Positions 1 to 8,953 of a stretch of 64,000 nt of DNA are shown here, in pieces. A program made the translations under genes and the position numbers. Below the pieces are notes generated by a model. That model saw only the letters and a program-made list of their open reading frames with translations, was not told the origin of the DNA and did not search any database. Position 1 is the stretch's first letter; every line of letters starts with the position of its first letter. Location of the stretch: the NCBI GenBank assembly GCA_963827085.1, contig CAWGZY010000005.1:682001-746000 (forward strand). The letters are read 5' to 3'. The DNA comes from JAGVPT01 sp963827085 (GTDB taxonomy: Bacteria; Bacteroidota; Ignavibacteria; UBA10030; UBA8401).

Positions 1-1
1 T

Positions 2-949
2 CAATATTATCCAGTGTGGAATAGTCCGCACATGCAGGGATCTCCTTATTTGACCGAGACAAAAGATGCCGATATATTCGATGGCGTTGAGCTTGTGTTC
101 AATAACGCCTGGTCTGCGCAAGTGATCGACAGTCTTACGAAGTGGGTGGGTGGAAAAAATCCGTATCTGTACAGCATTGCTCCATTAAACACTCAATTGA
201 CCGGGCCGCCAGTCGTGCAGTTTAAGGGTATAGCCCGACCGAGCGATTACTCAATCATATTCTCGAATACGATTGTTGATACTTCGTATGCCGACCCCAA
301 TCTGGAACCGACGCCTATTCCCGTGAACTTCCGGGTCTATAACGAGACTGAAAGTACATACGTCAAATTTATCTTCTCGGATGTTGATGGCGACACCAAA
401 CTTTCGTCGACAGACGAGCTTGTATTTCTCGAGAAAGCTGCGAATGGAAATTATGTTTATACGTGGGACGTGAAGTTTTCGAACAAACTTACGGATCCAG
501 CCGACACGACGTACGCGCTCGGGACAGGAGACAAGTTTGTGATCAGAATGTTAAAGCCGTTCCGCAAAGGAGACCTTCTTGATTTCACGACGGTCCCCGC
601 ACACGTTGACAATCCAGCAGCACACGTGGCTCTTTCACGAGTGCGGGCGGTGCCGAACCCATATGTCACGGCGGCATCCTTCGAGCTGCCATTAAATCCA
701 GGAATAACAAGCGGGCGAGGCCAGCGGAGAATCGACTTTATACACGTGCCGGCCAATGCCACTATTAGAATCTACACTGCAAGGGGCGACCACGTCCGGA
801 CATTGCACCAGGATGGCAGCATTGAAGACGGAGTGATCTCGTGGGATCTTAAGACTAAAGAAAACCTCGATGTCGCATTCGGAGTTTACTTTTACGTTGT
901 AGAATCTACCGTTGGCAACACAACGGGAAAACTTGCAATCATAAAGTGA
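2..949 (+). CDS. C-terminal part of a large secreted protein (5' end outside window)
   Basis: The frame is open back to the window edge, so this is the last ~315 residues of a longer protein. Near the end it has an AVPNPYV segment followed by a beta-rich tail ending in GKLAIIK. Such PNPY/F-type tails mark surface or T9SS-exported proteins in Ignavibacteria, Calditrichota and related groups. No catalytic motif is visible in the part present. The stop lies 7 nt before the PorV-like gene, so the two are probably co-transcribed. The substrate or role cannot be assigned without the missing N-terminus. Confidence 0.8.
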   Translation, partial: QYYPVWNSPHMQGSPYLTETKDADIFDGVELVFNNAWSAQVIDSLTKWVGGKNPYLYSIAPLNTQLTGPPVVQFKGIARPSDYSIIFSNTIVDTSYADPNLEPTPIPVNFRVYNETESTYVKFIFSDVDGDTKLSSTDELVFLEKAANGNYVYTWDVKFSNKLTDPADTTYALGTGDKFVIRMLKPFRKGDLLDFTTVPAHVDNPAAHVALSRVRAVPNPYVTAASFELPLNPGITSGRGQRRIDFIHVPANATIRIYTARGDHVRTLHQDGSIEDGVISWDLKTKENLDVAFGVYFYVVESTVGNTTGKLAIIK

Positions 950-956
950 TCCGCCT

Positions 957-2015
957 ATGAAAAGAATATCTACTAATTTTTTGCTGCGCTTTATTCTTTT
1001 GCCGCTCGTTGCGATAGTCGGCTGTTTTTCGTCGGCATCTGCCCAGTCGAAAGTCGGAACGACCGCTGCTCAATTCCTCGGCATTTCAGTCGGACCGATA
1101 GCGAGTGCGATGGGAGGCGCTTACGTCGCGGCGCCGGGCGACGTGAGCTCTCTCTACTGGAATCCCGGTGCTTTTGTCCAGGCAGACAGGTCGGAATTAA
1201 TTTTTTCGAATACAGACTGGCTTGTCGGAACTAAATTCCGGTGGTTCGGCTTCATCACGAATCTTGACGGCGAAAATGCGATAGGGGTACAGATCACGCA
1301 GCTTGATTACGGTGAAGACGACGTCACGACCGTCGAGAATCCGGATGGAAACGGGCAAAAGTGGTCGGCGGCCGACCTTGCAGTCGGGTTATCATATTCT
1401 CGCCGTTTGACCGACCATTTTTCCATTGGCGGCTCGGTGAAGTACATTTCCGAAAGGGTGTGGAATGAGTCGGCAAACAATATCGCGTTTGATGCGGGGC
1501 TGCTCTTCGTAACCGATTTCAACGGCATGCGTTTGGGCATGTCGATGTCGAATTTTGGTGGAAACCTTCAACTCGATGGAATGGATCTTTACACCCCCGT
1601 GGACATCGATCCCGCCGATGCGGGTTCGAACAAAACTCTCGTCGGTAAACTGAAGACAGACCCATGGCCGATGCCGCTGTTGTTTCGCGTCGGCGTAGCG
1701 ATGGACGTTGTGAAAAATGACTTTATTCGAGGAACCATCGCTGTGGACGCGCTCAGGCCAAGCGACAATGCAGAATCTATAAACGTTGGTGCTGAAATTG
1801 CCTGGCAAGACATGTTGTTTCTTCGCGGGGGATACCAGTCTCTCTTTTCACAAGAGAGTCCCTTCGATAAAGTGGATCAGCAATACGGACTCTCCCTTGG
1901 CGCAGGCGTAAAGATACCGATCCAGGGGTTTGCGTCCACGCAGTTCGATTATGCTTTCAACAAGTTCGGAGTGTTCGGAAATCTGGACACGATTGCTCTC
2001 TCGATCGGATTCTAA
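957..2015 (+). CDS. PorV/PorQ-family outer-membrane beta-barrel protein
   Basis: 352 residues with an N-terminal signal peptide ending near residue 29 (SSASAQ). The start of the mature protein (TTAAQFLGISVGPIASAMGGAYVA-like region, residues about 34-57) and the following SLYWNPG motif are typical of the PorV/UPF0164 family. The rest alternates amphipathic strands and ends in an aromatic residue (SIGF), as outer-membrane barrels do. PorV proteins shuttle T9SS cargo to the cell-surface attachment machinery. Several paralogs usually exist per genome, so this copy may serve the secreted proteins encoded next to it. It follows the upstream secreted-protein gene by 7 nt. Confidence 0.85.
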   Translation: MKRISTNFLLRFILLPLVAIVGCFSSASAQSKVGTTAAQFLGISVGPIASAMGGAYVAAPGDVSSLYWNPGAFVQADRSELIFSNTDWLVGTKFRWFGFITNLDGENAIGVQITQLDYGEDDVTTVENPDGNGQKWSAADLAVGLSYSRRLTDHFSIGGSVKYISERVWNESANNIAFDAGLLFVTDFNGMRLGMSMSNFGGNLQLDGMDLYTPVDIDPADAGSNKTLVGKLKTDPWPMPLLFRVGVAMDVVKNDFIRGTIAVDALRPSDNAESINVGAEIAWQDMLFLRGGYQSLFSQESPFDKVDQQYGLSLGAGVKIPIQGFASTQFDYAFNKFGVFGNLDTIALSIGF

Positions 2016-2163
2016 GAAAATTTAATCAGAGATCGTTCACATCAAATAGACTAACTGAATCATAAACTAAACACTGATGAAAGGAGGATAGCTGGAAGGC
2101 GGAATGCTAGAGAGCTGTACAAACCCGTAATCAATCAACAGTTTCACAATGAAGGAGAAAGCT

Positions 2164-2478
2164 ATGAAGAAAATCCTACTTTTTGCGTTTGTCGCGTTGG
2201 TCGTGACAGCTTCTGTTCTGTCGCCCGTTGCGCAGGCGCAAAGAAAGAACTTGACGTTTATCGTCAATACAGCAACAGTGCCGGATACACTGAAGGCGAG
2301 TGAAAACGACATCGTCGTCATAGGATCCGGCAAGCCGGCAGATGCGGACTCGGTTTTAACGAGTTGGGCAACCGGCCAGGCAATGACCAACATCGGCGGC
2401 GACTATTGGAAGGTCACCCTCGGTTTCAAAGTTGGCGACACGCTGTTCTATAAGTTCAAAGTTCACAGCGGCGGCTAG
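2164..2478 (+). CDS. N-terminal fragment of modular secreted protein, ended by in-frame TAG
   Basis: Start chosen at ATG 2164 because AAGGAG (2152-2157) lies 6 nt upstream; an in-frame ATG at 2149 overlaps that site. The fragment has a clear signal peptide (KKILLFAFVALVV, cleavage near AQAQ) and most of a beta-sandwich module resembling starch-binding or glycogen-binding folds (YKFKVHSGG at its end). It stops at TAG 2476-2478. The same frame then continues without further interruption to 4242, so the natural gene is 2164-4242. A tryptophan codon (TGG) is the likely original at this position. Confidence 0.75.
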   Translation: MKKILLFAFVALVVTASVLSPVAQAQRKNLTFIVNTATVPDTLKASENDIVVIGSGKPADADSVLTSWATGQAMTNIGGDYWKVTLGFKVGDTLFYKFKVHSGG

Positions 2479-4242
2479 GAACAAGATCTTGCCGGCGGCG
2501 ATGGCGGTGGACATCGATACTTTACCGACGTAACCAAAGACACGACTTTTCCCGTTCAGTTCTGGAACAACGGTCCGAGTGCAGACTCGCAATACTTCCG
2601 CCCGTGGACAACGGTGCCGGATAGTTTCATCAGCGTCTACTTCCGCGTAAATATGCAGGCCATAATGGACAATGGATCGTTCGGATGGACGGCTGCTGAC
2701 GTCGATTCAGTCGGCGTACGTGGAGCGGGAAAAGCGGGAGATGACCTCTCGTGGGGCCCAACGACCTATCTCAAACAGGAAGTTGCCCCCAGCGCCAATG
2801 GCAGTGCCTTCGCAATCGCACCGGGATCATTCTTCTCAGGTCGGTTGAAATTCCGGAAAAGTAAGTGGAACGCAGGCGACACAATACAGTACAAATTCCT
2901 CCTCGGATACAACTGGGGCCGCGACGAACTCGAAGGTGGAAAGCCCAATCGTCAATTCACAATCCCGGTTGGGAAGGCGGATACAACGTTGGAATGGGTA
3001 TACTATGACAATGAAGTACCCGTTCTCCGCTCGAACATCGACTCGTGCACGGTGACATTCCAAGCCAATATGACTGCTGCGTCAAACAATGGAAGCTTCA
3101 AGATCGGCAGCGACACGGTGCAGGTTCAGGTTGGATTCTTTACCACGGCGGATTCCACTCGAACACTCAACCTGAGCAGGCAAGGCCTCACGAATATTTA
3201 CAAGGGAACCATGGGCCTGTTCTCTTCCAAAGGCAAATTCCTTGACTATCAATACTACCTCGTTAAGGCCCCGAATACTATTCGTGAATACTTCTACAAC
3301 TTCCAGTTCACGGGTACAGTTGCATCGGAGCAGGAACGCCGTCAGTTCACGGTACCTTCATCTGCTGGAGCGTTCACGATCAAGGACACCGTTGTTAGTA
3401 TTTCAGATGGGCGGCGTGAACCCTACTTCTCAAGTCAGGCACAGTTCACTCAGAATGTTCTCGTCACATGGACTGTCGATATGCGTCCCGCATACTACCA
3501 GCTCATTCTCGGAGGAATTAAAGACAGTCTCGTGGACGGTCAGGGTCCTTCAACGGTAGTATACGCAGACAGTATCAAAAAATGGGGCGTAGCTATTAAT
3601 GGCCCTGGGATAAATCTGCCGAACGTATACCCGGTTACCGATTGGGCTGATTGGAATTCGCTCTTGGTTGCGGATACCAGCAAGCGCAAAATGTGGGATG
3701 ATGGAACTCACGGCGATCTTGTTGCAGGAGACTCGATTTACTCCGCGCAATTCAGCTTTACCACCGCAAATTATATCGGAGCGGTAACCAAATTCGGAAT
3801 CCGGGGAGGCGACAACGAAGGTGGCTTTGGCAATAATCACCTCGATAATATCCCTACTTCGGCCTCGACGGCAACTGTGGCAGCGCAGTGGGGAAGCATC
3901 GATCCCGTCAAGTATAATCATTGGAACTATGACACGCACTCGATAGCGACACTGGTCACAGACCGTCTCAATGTTCCCAAGGTCTTTACGTTGCAGCAGA
4001 ACTATCCTAATCCGTTCAACCCAACGACAAAAATTGCATTCTCCATTCCATCCCAAATGAAGGTGGAATTGGCCGTCTACAACATCCTCGGCCAGAAGAT
4101 TGCAACACTTGTCAACGAAACGTTGAGCGCAGGCGGACATGAAACCTCATTCGATGCCTCGCGGCTTGCCAGTGGTATGTATATCTACAGAATTACCGCC
4201 GGTCAATTTACGAGCGCGAAGAAGATGATGCTGTTGAAGTAA
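2479..4242 (+). CDS. Modular secreted protein with T9SS C-terminal sorting domain (rest of the TAG-interrupted gene)
   Basis: This is the in-frame continuation after TAG 2476. If translated alone, a GTG at 2614 could serve as start but would lack a signal peptide. It contains two or more related beta modules (VYFRVNMQ near the start, VTFQANM and VTWTVDM later), each with an NGSF or similar segment, then a segment with MWDDGTHGDLVAGDSIY. That phrase recurs in the GH57 protein at about 14373-14420. The last ~80 residues form a type A T9SS sorting domain (QQNYPNPFNP, then VYNILGQ and MMLLK). I infer a surface glycan-binding protein; no catalytic residues are recognised. A strong terminator follows. 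Confidence 0.75.
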   Translation, partial: EQDLAGGDGGGHRYFTDVTKDTTFPVQFWNNGPSADSQYFRPWTTVPDSFISVYFRVNMQAIMDNGSFGWTAADVDSVGVRGAGKAGDDLSWGPTTYLKQEVAPSANGSAFAIAPGSFFSGRLKFRKSKWNAGDTIQYKFLLGYNWGRDELEGGKPNRQFTIPVGKADTTLEWVYYDNEVPVLRSNIDSCTVTFQANMTAASNNGSFKIGSDTVQVQVGFFTTADSTRTLNLSRQGLTNIYKGTMGLFSSKGKFLDYQYYLVKAPNTIREYFYNFQFTGTVASEQERRQFTVPSSAGAFTIKDTVVSISDGRREPYFSSQAQFTQNVLVTWTVDMRPAYYQLILGGIKDSLVDGQGPSTVVYADSIKKWGVAINGPGINLPNVYPVTDWADWNSLLVADTSKRKMWDDGTHGDLVAGDSIYSAQFSFTTANYIGAVTKFGIRGGDNEGGFGNNHLDNIPTSASTATVAAQWGSIDPVKYNHWNYDTHSIATLVTDRLNVPKVFTLQQNYPNPFNPTTKIAFSIPSQMKVELAVYNILGQKIATLVNETLSAGGHETSFDASRLASGMYIYRITAGQFTSAKKMMLLK

Positions 4243-4275
4243 AAATCTGAATTCTCCGAAAAGGAGTCTCAGAAT

Positions 4276-4305
4276 AAAGGCGATCCGAAAGGGTCGCCTT
4301 TTTTA
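4276..4305 (+). terminator. Rho-independent terminator
   Basis: An 11-bp stem (AAAGGCGATCC with GGGTCGCCTTT, one G-T pair) closed by a GAAA tetraloop and followed by a T run. It lies 34 nt after the T9SS-tailed gene and ends that transcript. Confidence 0.9.
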
Positions 4306-4381
4306 TTTATAAATATTACGAAAAAGTCGAAAACCCTTTCATATGCTGCATCTAGCAGGTTGCTGAGACACTTTTATGAGC

Positions 4382-4535
4382 CACGAAGTCACTAAGGCGC
4401 GAAATAATTTTAAGCACATCGCTATCTCAACCGTTGATGATATTGCGGCAATAGTTTTTTACTTTAATTTCTTAGTGACGTTGTGTCTTCTGCCAAGGGC
4501 ATCTCCCAACGTGATCGCTTCGCGAACTTTGGGAG
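4382..4535. repeat. Intergenic imperfect inverted-repeat element
   Basis: CACGAAGTCACTAAG (4382-4396) is opposed by CTTAGTGACGTTGTG (4471-4485), matching in 12 of 15 pairs. A second small hairpin follows (CTCCCAA 4503-4509 with TTGGGAG 4529-4535). The element fills most of the 350-nt space between two converging genes. The first arm shares wording with copies at 33461-33588 and 60940-60965. Apart from this element and the terminator at 4276, I see nothing else in 4243-4593. Confidence 0.6.
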
Positions 4536-4593
4536 TGGCAAGCTGTTAGGATCGATACACCAATCGTATTGAGCGAACTCGACGAATAGTCAG

Positions 4594-6549
4594 TTATTTA
4601 TAGTCAAGGAGTTTGTTGCGCAGAATTTGTGCGGGCTGATAGGAAGGCGAAAACGAGAGCGATGTATCGATGTATTTCTTGGCGATTGCGAAATTCCCTT
4701 TGTTCGCGGAGGCAGCGGAGAGTCCATAATAGATTGTAGCCGTTTCATTCGGCAATCGTTTCCCCTGGGTTAACCGCAGTGCCGCTGTGAAATTTTCGAT
4801 GGCGTCATCAATTTTTCCTTCGTTGATTTCTAGAAGGCCGAGGTCGATTCGTGGATATGGGTATTGCGGATTGTATTTGATCGACGCGGAATAGTGGTTT
4901 TCAGCGTTCGCCAACTCCCCCATTTCTTTATACACAAATCCGAGAAGATAGTGCGAGTAATAATTCGTCGGATATTCTTCGAGCAGGGCTTCGTACGTTG
5001 TCGCAGCATCTCTGAAGCGTCCATGGTGCTGAAAATACATTGCACTTCGCAGACATCCTTCGCTCCAGGAAATCCTTGATAAGTAAAGATCGTATGCGAT
5101 GTTCTGAAGAATGCTGTCTGCCGCTTCAATGACAAAGGTCCGGGACTCATAGTTGCTGAACGGCCAATGTTTTGTAAGATTTCGCATGGCAACATCGCCG
5201 AATGCAAGGTCAAGCCAACAAATGCTTAAGCTGTCCACCTGAAACGGGAGCGGGTGAAATGATTCATCGTTCAGAGCAGAGCCGGGAATGAGATGGAGGT
5301 CCAATATCTTTTGAAGATAGAGGTTGGCGATTTCGTAATACCCACGAGCAGTGGGGTGAAGATGTTCCCAAAAGAGTTCCTTTCCCGGAATTCCGTTAAC
5401 GCTCAGCGCGTTGAACAAAGAGTCGGATGATATCATCGGTATTCCTTCTCTTGCGCACACGCGCCTGATAATCACATTGCTTCTTGACGGTGCACGGAAT
5501 TTCAGCAAGTCATTATCGCGGGCGAGAGAAAGGAAAATCCGAGCGGAATCGGGATTTCCCATGGCCAGGCAAATTCTCCCCATCCAATAATTGACGAGAG
5601 CGTTTGTCGAATCGATGGCTCTCAGTAAAGCCAATTTCTGCAATCCCTCAGGATATTTTTTTTCATAAAAGAAATGTTCGATGGCCGCGATACTGTCGTC
5701 CATACCATGAGGAGTTCTCATGGAATCGGAAGCAAAAGGGGGAAACATCAAGTTTGACGCGACGTCGCTGACGATCAGAGGGATGCGGCGGGTTTTACAC
5801 AGCTTTGTCAATGCGGTGAGATTAGCTTCAAATTGGCCGAACACCCATTCGGCATCGGGTGAATTCAGCTCAACCCTGTCGTTCCGGGAGACCTCCTTCA
5901 TCAAATTTCTCTCTCCAGAGTTTACTGAAGCGGCATACTCCCGCATTTTTCGCTGAAACCATGCGACAATTCGCAGCTCTCTCAGATGATATTTCAGCGG
6001 TATCAGAAAAGGAAAGTCTCTCTCAAGGAAGGAGGCTCCGACTCCGTCGGGGCCATAGAATTCATTGTGTCCCATGTACGCAACGATGAGATCGGGTTCG
6101 TACTCAACCGCCTGTTTTGCAAGATCGAGAATAACATTGCTGTTGACCGCGGCGGCGCCAAGGTTGATGACCTCGAATTCGAGATATGGAAACTGATGGC
6201 GAAGCTGTTTCCTGAGAATGGATGGGATGTTCGCATTCATCTGGTACGGAGTGCCAAACATCGAAGACTCACCCAGGCATACGATACGAAAGTCCTTGGC
6301 GGCTTTGTGTTTTTTGAAAAGGCTCGGCTTCAACTCCGGAACAATAACGTTGTCGGATGGAAAATATTTTACGAGCGAGCCTCTGTTGATTTGATATGCC
6401 TCTTTGCCGTCATTTTGAACAGATTCGACAAGAGGGGAATTGAGCGACGGATCGAAAATTCGGAGCAAAAACTCGACGCTGGCGAGGAGAAAGAGGAAGA
6501 AGAGAAGAGGAATCAGTCTGAAAACAAGCTTCTTCGATTTCGAGATCAT
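4594..6549 (-). CDS. SGNH/GDSL-like hydrolase with C-terminal TPR repeats
   Basis: 651 residues. The N-terminus has one membrane segment (LIPLLFFLFLLASVEFLL, about residues 12-29), so the protein is probably anchored with its bulk outside the cytoplasm. SGNH blocks are visible: GESSMFG (candidate nucleophile Ser near residue 95), INLGAAAVNS, GHNEFYG, and a late EHLHPTARGY carrying the expected His. The last ~170 residues are tetratricopeptide-like (SHYLLGFVYKEMGELANAENHY and similar). Related proteins modify envelope glycans or act as lipases/esterases; the substrate here is unknown. It is a single-gene minus-strand unit with a good promoter-like site at 6602-6632. Confidence 0.8.
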   Translation of the reverse strand: MISKSKKLVFRLIPLLFFLFLLASVEFLLRIFDPSLNSPLVESVQNDGKEAYQINRGSLVKYFPSDNVIVPELKPSLFKKHKAAKDFRIVCLGESSMFGTPYQMNANIPSILRKQLRHQFPYLEFEVINLGAAAVNSNVILDLAKQAVEYEPDLIVAYMGHNEFYGPDGVGASFLERDFPFLIPLKYHLRELRIVAWFQRKMREYAASVNSGERNLMKEVSRNDRVELNSPDAEWVFGQFEANLTALTKLCKTRRIPLIVSDVASNLMFPPFASDSMRTPHGMDDSIAAIEHFFYEKKYPEGLQKLALLRAIDSTNALVNYWMGRICLAMGNPDSARIFLSLARDNDLLKFRAPSRSNVIIRRVCAREGIPMISSDSLFNALSVNGIPGKELFWEHLHPTARGYYEIANLYLQKILDLHLIPGSALNDESFHPLPFQVDSLSICWLDLAFGDVAMRNLTKHWPFSNYESRTFVIEAADSILQNIAYDLYLSRISWSEGCLRSAMYFQHHGRFRDAATTYEALLEEYPTNYYSHYLLGFVYKEMGELANAENHYSASIKYNPQYPYPRIDLGLLEINEGKIDDAIENFTAALRLTQGKRLPNETATIYYGLSAASANKGNFAIAKKYIDTSLSFSPSYQPAQILRNKLLDYK

Positions 6550-6601
6550 CCTATTAATCGGTTTGAAAGGTTTTGTGGTACCAATAACGCATAAAGTAAT
6601 T

Positions 6602-6632
6602 TAAATTTATGGATATAGACGGCGACTTGCAA
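6602..6632 (-). promoter_or_regulatory. Bacteroidota-type promoter for the SGNH/TPR gene
   Basis: On the minus strand TTG (6632-6630) is followed after exactly 20 nt by TAAATTTA (6609-6602), close to the Bacteroidota -33/-7 pattern TTG-N19-20-TAnnTTTG. It sits about 50 nt upstream of the SGNH start codon. Confidence 0.45.
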
Positions 6633-6760
6633 GGAAATTGTCTTTATAAAAGTGGATTGGCTTGCTGCTCAATTGCGAAATTTCCGACAGCTTAGAATAA
6701 AAAGACAACTAGAAATACAGCCGAAACGTTCGACTCTGAGCTTTTTGTTCGTGGCTCCCT

Positions 6761-6846
6761 GTGCCGCCTCTGTGCTTCTCTGTGAAATAGGATTTTTGTT
6801 ACACAGAGAAACACCGAGATTCACTGAGTTCCACAGAGATAAAGAG
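6761..6846. repeat. Intergenic inverted-repeat element (CACAGAG type)
   Basis: TTCTCTGTG (6776-6784) and CACAGAGAA (6802-6810) form a perfect 9-bp inverted repeat, surrounded by further CTCTGTG and CACAGAG-like words up to 6846. It lies in the 372-nt divergent gap between the SGNH gene and the foldase gene. An open frame runs through it into the foldase but starts without signal peptide sense, so I treat it as non-coding. Confidence 0.55.
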
Positions 6847-6921
6847 TTTTCGTCCAAGATTCTAGCAACTCTTCAATTTCATTGCCTTAGGAGCACCAAT
6901 TTTGTACATTACAGTAAACTT

Positions 6922-8124
6922 ATGATTTCGCATCACACCTTCCATAGATTACCGATTCTTCTTTTCCTCTGGTTCATGGGCTCAGTTCTCCATGGCCAGA
7001 CACAGAAATTATCCGACGACTACATTGCGAAGGCCGGAAAGACCTTCATCTCTGAAGACGAATTCTTGAGTCGCTTTGAACTGCTTCCGGGTTTTGGGCG
7101 CCATCGAGCAAATCAACTCGAAGGGGCAAAGGCAGAATTGCTGTACTCAATGATCGCCGAAAAGCTCCTTGCAGAAGAGGCTGCAACGAGAGGCCTTGAC
7201 AAGGACTCGACGTTTGTGCACGCATTTCAAGAAGTGAGGAAGATGCTCTCGCGCGATGAGCTGTATCGTGAGGAGGTCAGTCAGAAAGTACATGTCACGA
7301 GCGATCAGGTTTCAGAAGGGATCGCGATGGCAATGCGCCAGCTTTTGGTTTCGTTTATTTATTTCAGGAAGGAGGAGGATGCCCGTTTCATTCGGTCGCA
7401 GATGAAAAAATCGACGGATTTTGAGCTCCTCCACATCGATTCCTCGTTCAGTGTCATAAGAGATACAGCGACGGTGATTTGGGGAGATGCCGATCCGGCA
7501 ATTGAGAAGACGGCTTACTCCATGAAGGGAGATGAAATATCGGATGTTATTTTTGCGGCAGGTGGTTATTACATTCTGAAGATGAAGGGGGTTCAGAGGA
7601 ACAACACGTACGCGTCGATGCAACCGAGTGTTTTGAACGACCGTGTTGAGGAGAGAATCAGACTGCGCGAAGAAAAAGAGCGCATGGAGAAATTCGTTAA
7701 GGAGGTATTGAGCGACAAAGTCGGGTACTCGGTGTCGCGAACGCTGCACGAGCTTGCGGATGCAATCAATTCGATGTGCGGTTTGGGAAATGACACTCTC
7801 ATCACCTTTACTCCTGAAGTTGTTGGTCAGGTAGCTTCACGTTGCAAACCATACCTCGGGGACACGTTAGCGGTCGTGGAAAACTCCGCATGGTCTCTCG
7901 AAAATGTTTTGAATAGGTTTTCGAGCAAAGGCTTCACGCTTCGATGTGCGAAAATCACAGGGATATTTCACCAGCTGAATACCGAGATGGAACTATTGGT
8001 ACGTCAGGAGCTTCTTTCTCAGGAGGCTCTGCGGCGAGGACTCGATCATGACCCTGCGATCAGCAAAAGGCTGGAAATGTGGCGGCAGGTACTATCTTTC
8101 TCTTTTGATGAAAGATATGGTTAA
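6922..8124 (+). CDS. N-terminal fragment of parvulin-type peptidyl-prolyl isomerase (frameshifted)
   Basis: Start chosen at ATG 6922, which gives a signal peptide (LPILLFLWFMGSVLHGQ); the frame is open further upstream but that part is a repeat. The fragment resembles the N-terminal chaperone part of SurA/PrsA-like proteins (FLSRFELLPGF, helical segments AKAELLYSMIAEKLLAEEA) plus a middle region. It runs out of frame just after EMWRQ and ends at 8124. Homology continues in the next frame (8048-8758), so one extra base near 8093-8095 (CAGG) explains the break. The predicted role is periplasmic folding of outer-membrane or exported proteins. Confidence 0.75.
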   Translation: MISHHTFHRLPILLFLWFMGSVLHGQTQKLSDDYIAKAGKTFISEDEFLSRFELLPGFGRHRANQLEGAKAELLYSMIAEKLLAEEAATRGLDKDSTFVHAFQEVRKMLSRDELYREEVSQKVHVTSDQVSEGIAMAMRQLLVSFIYFRKEEDARFIRSQMKKSTDFELLHIDSSFSVIRDTATVIWGDADPAIEKTAYSMKGDEISDVIFAAGGYYILKMKGVQRNNTYASMQPSVLNDRVEERIRLREEKERMEKFVKEVLSDKVGYSVSRTLHELADAINSMCGLGNDTLITFTPEVVGQVASRCKPYLGDTLAVVENSAWSLENVLNRFSSKGFTLRCAKITGIFHQLNTEMELLVRQELLSQEALRRGLDHDPAISKRLEMWRQVLSFSFDERYG

Positions 8125-8758
8125 GCGGTCGGCATCCGTCAACGATGTCGAAATCTACTCATACCTTGAGTCGAAGGGGAAACTGCCCAGGGTTCCTCGC
8201 GTGCAAATACGCGAGCTTCGAACCGCCAGTCTTGATGAAATGAAACTCGCTATCGATCAATTGGAGAAAGGCGCCTCGCTCGACAACGTGATTCGACAAT
8301 GGTCTGTCGATTCCGCAGCGAGGAAGAACGGCGGAATTTCAGATTTCTTCCCCATCACGGAACATCAGCCGATCGGCGAGCTCGCATGGGAAATGGAAGT
8401 AGGTCAACGCTTCGGGCCTTTCTCAACCCCGGAGGGAGCGTTCTACTTTGAGCTGCTGGCGAAAAAGACAGAAACAACACCCACCGATACTTCCATGGCT
8501 GATCAAATGCGAGAGGCTAGGATGGAATTGCTCCGGATGAAACAAAGAAGGCTTTTGGACCTGTACTTATCACAAGTGGCAGAGCAGCGAGGCTATTCCA
8601 TTTATGAAGATAAATTCAGTAAAATCGCTGTATCTCCCATACCGATGATGACCTACCGTCTGCTTGGATTTGGGGGGAGAATGTTTGAAGTTCCTTTTGT
8701 CGAGAAGCTTATTGATTGGCTGAATGTTGAACCCCCCGGAAACAAGATACTTCCTTAA
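8048..8758 (+). CDS. C-terminal parvulin-domain fragment of the frameshifted isomerase
   Basis: Only the part from about 8095 on is likely real protein (YYLSLLMKDMVKRSASVNDVE onward); the first ~16 codons overlap the upstream fragment in another frame. It contains the parvulin signature: VQIREL, then a WSVDSAARKNGG segment, ending GPFSTPEGAFYFELL. That is the PpiC/SurA catalytic fold. A C-terminal tail of ~80 residues follows. Joined to 6922-8094 it would give an intact secreted isomerase of about 611 residues. Standing alone it lacks a signal peptide. Confidence 0.7.
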   Translation: MTLRSAKGWKCGGRYYLSLLMKDMVKRSASVNDVEIYSYLESKGKLPRVPRVQIRELRTASLDEMKLAIDQLEKGASLDNVIRQWSVDSAARKNGGISDFFPITEHQPIGELAWEMEVGQRFGPFSTPEGAFYFELLAKKTETTPTDTSMADQMREARMELLRMKQRRLLDLYLSQVAEQRGYSIYEDKFSKIAVSPIPMMTYRLLGFGGRMFEVPFVEKLIDWLNVEPPGNKILP

Positions 8759-8783
8759 TTTTAGTTAAAATACGAAGTTTTCC

Positions 8784-8814
8784 TTGACAATTACGTTAAA
8801 AACGGCTAATTTTT
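8784..8814 (+). promoter_or_regulatory. Bacteroidota-type promoter upstream of the amylase gene
   Basis: TTG (8784-8786, within TTGACA) is followed after 20 nt by TAATTTTT (8807-8814), then G. This matches the TTG-N20-TAnnTTTG pattern with a slip in the final position. The amylase start codon is 140 nt downstream. Confidence 0.4.
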
Positions 8815-8953
8815 GGAAGCCCTTCCATAATCATTATGAAGGATTTTCTACGGTGAAAAATCAATAATCTTTATTCTTTACTGCGGTCGATCTCATTCAC
8901 TTTGGGCAAAAAATGTGGACTCTGATCAGATTTTTTGGGAAAGATTCTTGAAC

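Noticed and set aside
2104..2130. Eight-codon ORF upstream of the modular secreted gene, preceded by AAGG
   Set aside because: It could be a leader peptide, but there is no terminator or attenuator around it and no codon pattern to sense.
2476..2478. Genome-wide recoding of TAG
   Set aside because: TAG ends several clearly complete genes in the window, so a reassigned TAG is not supported.
6652..6921. Upstream extension of the parvulin frame
   Set aside because: It runs through an inverted repeat, has no conserved character and would bury the signal peptide that starts at 6922.
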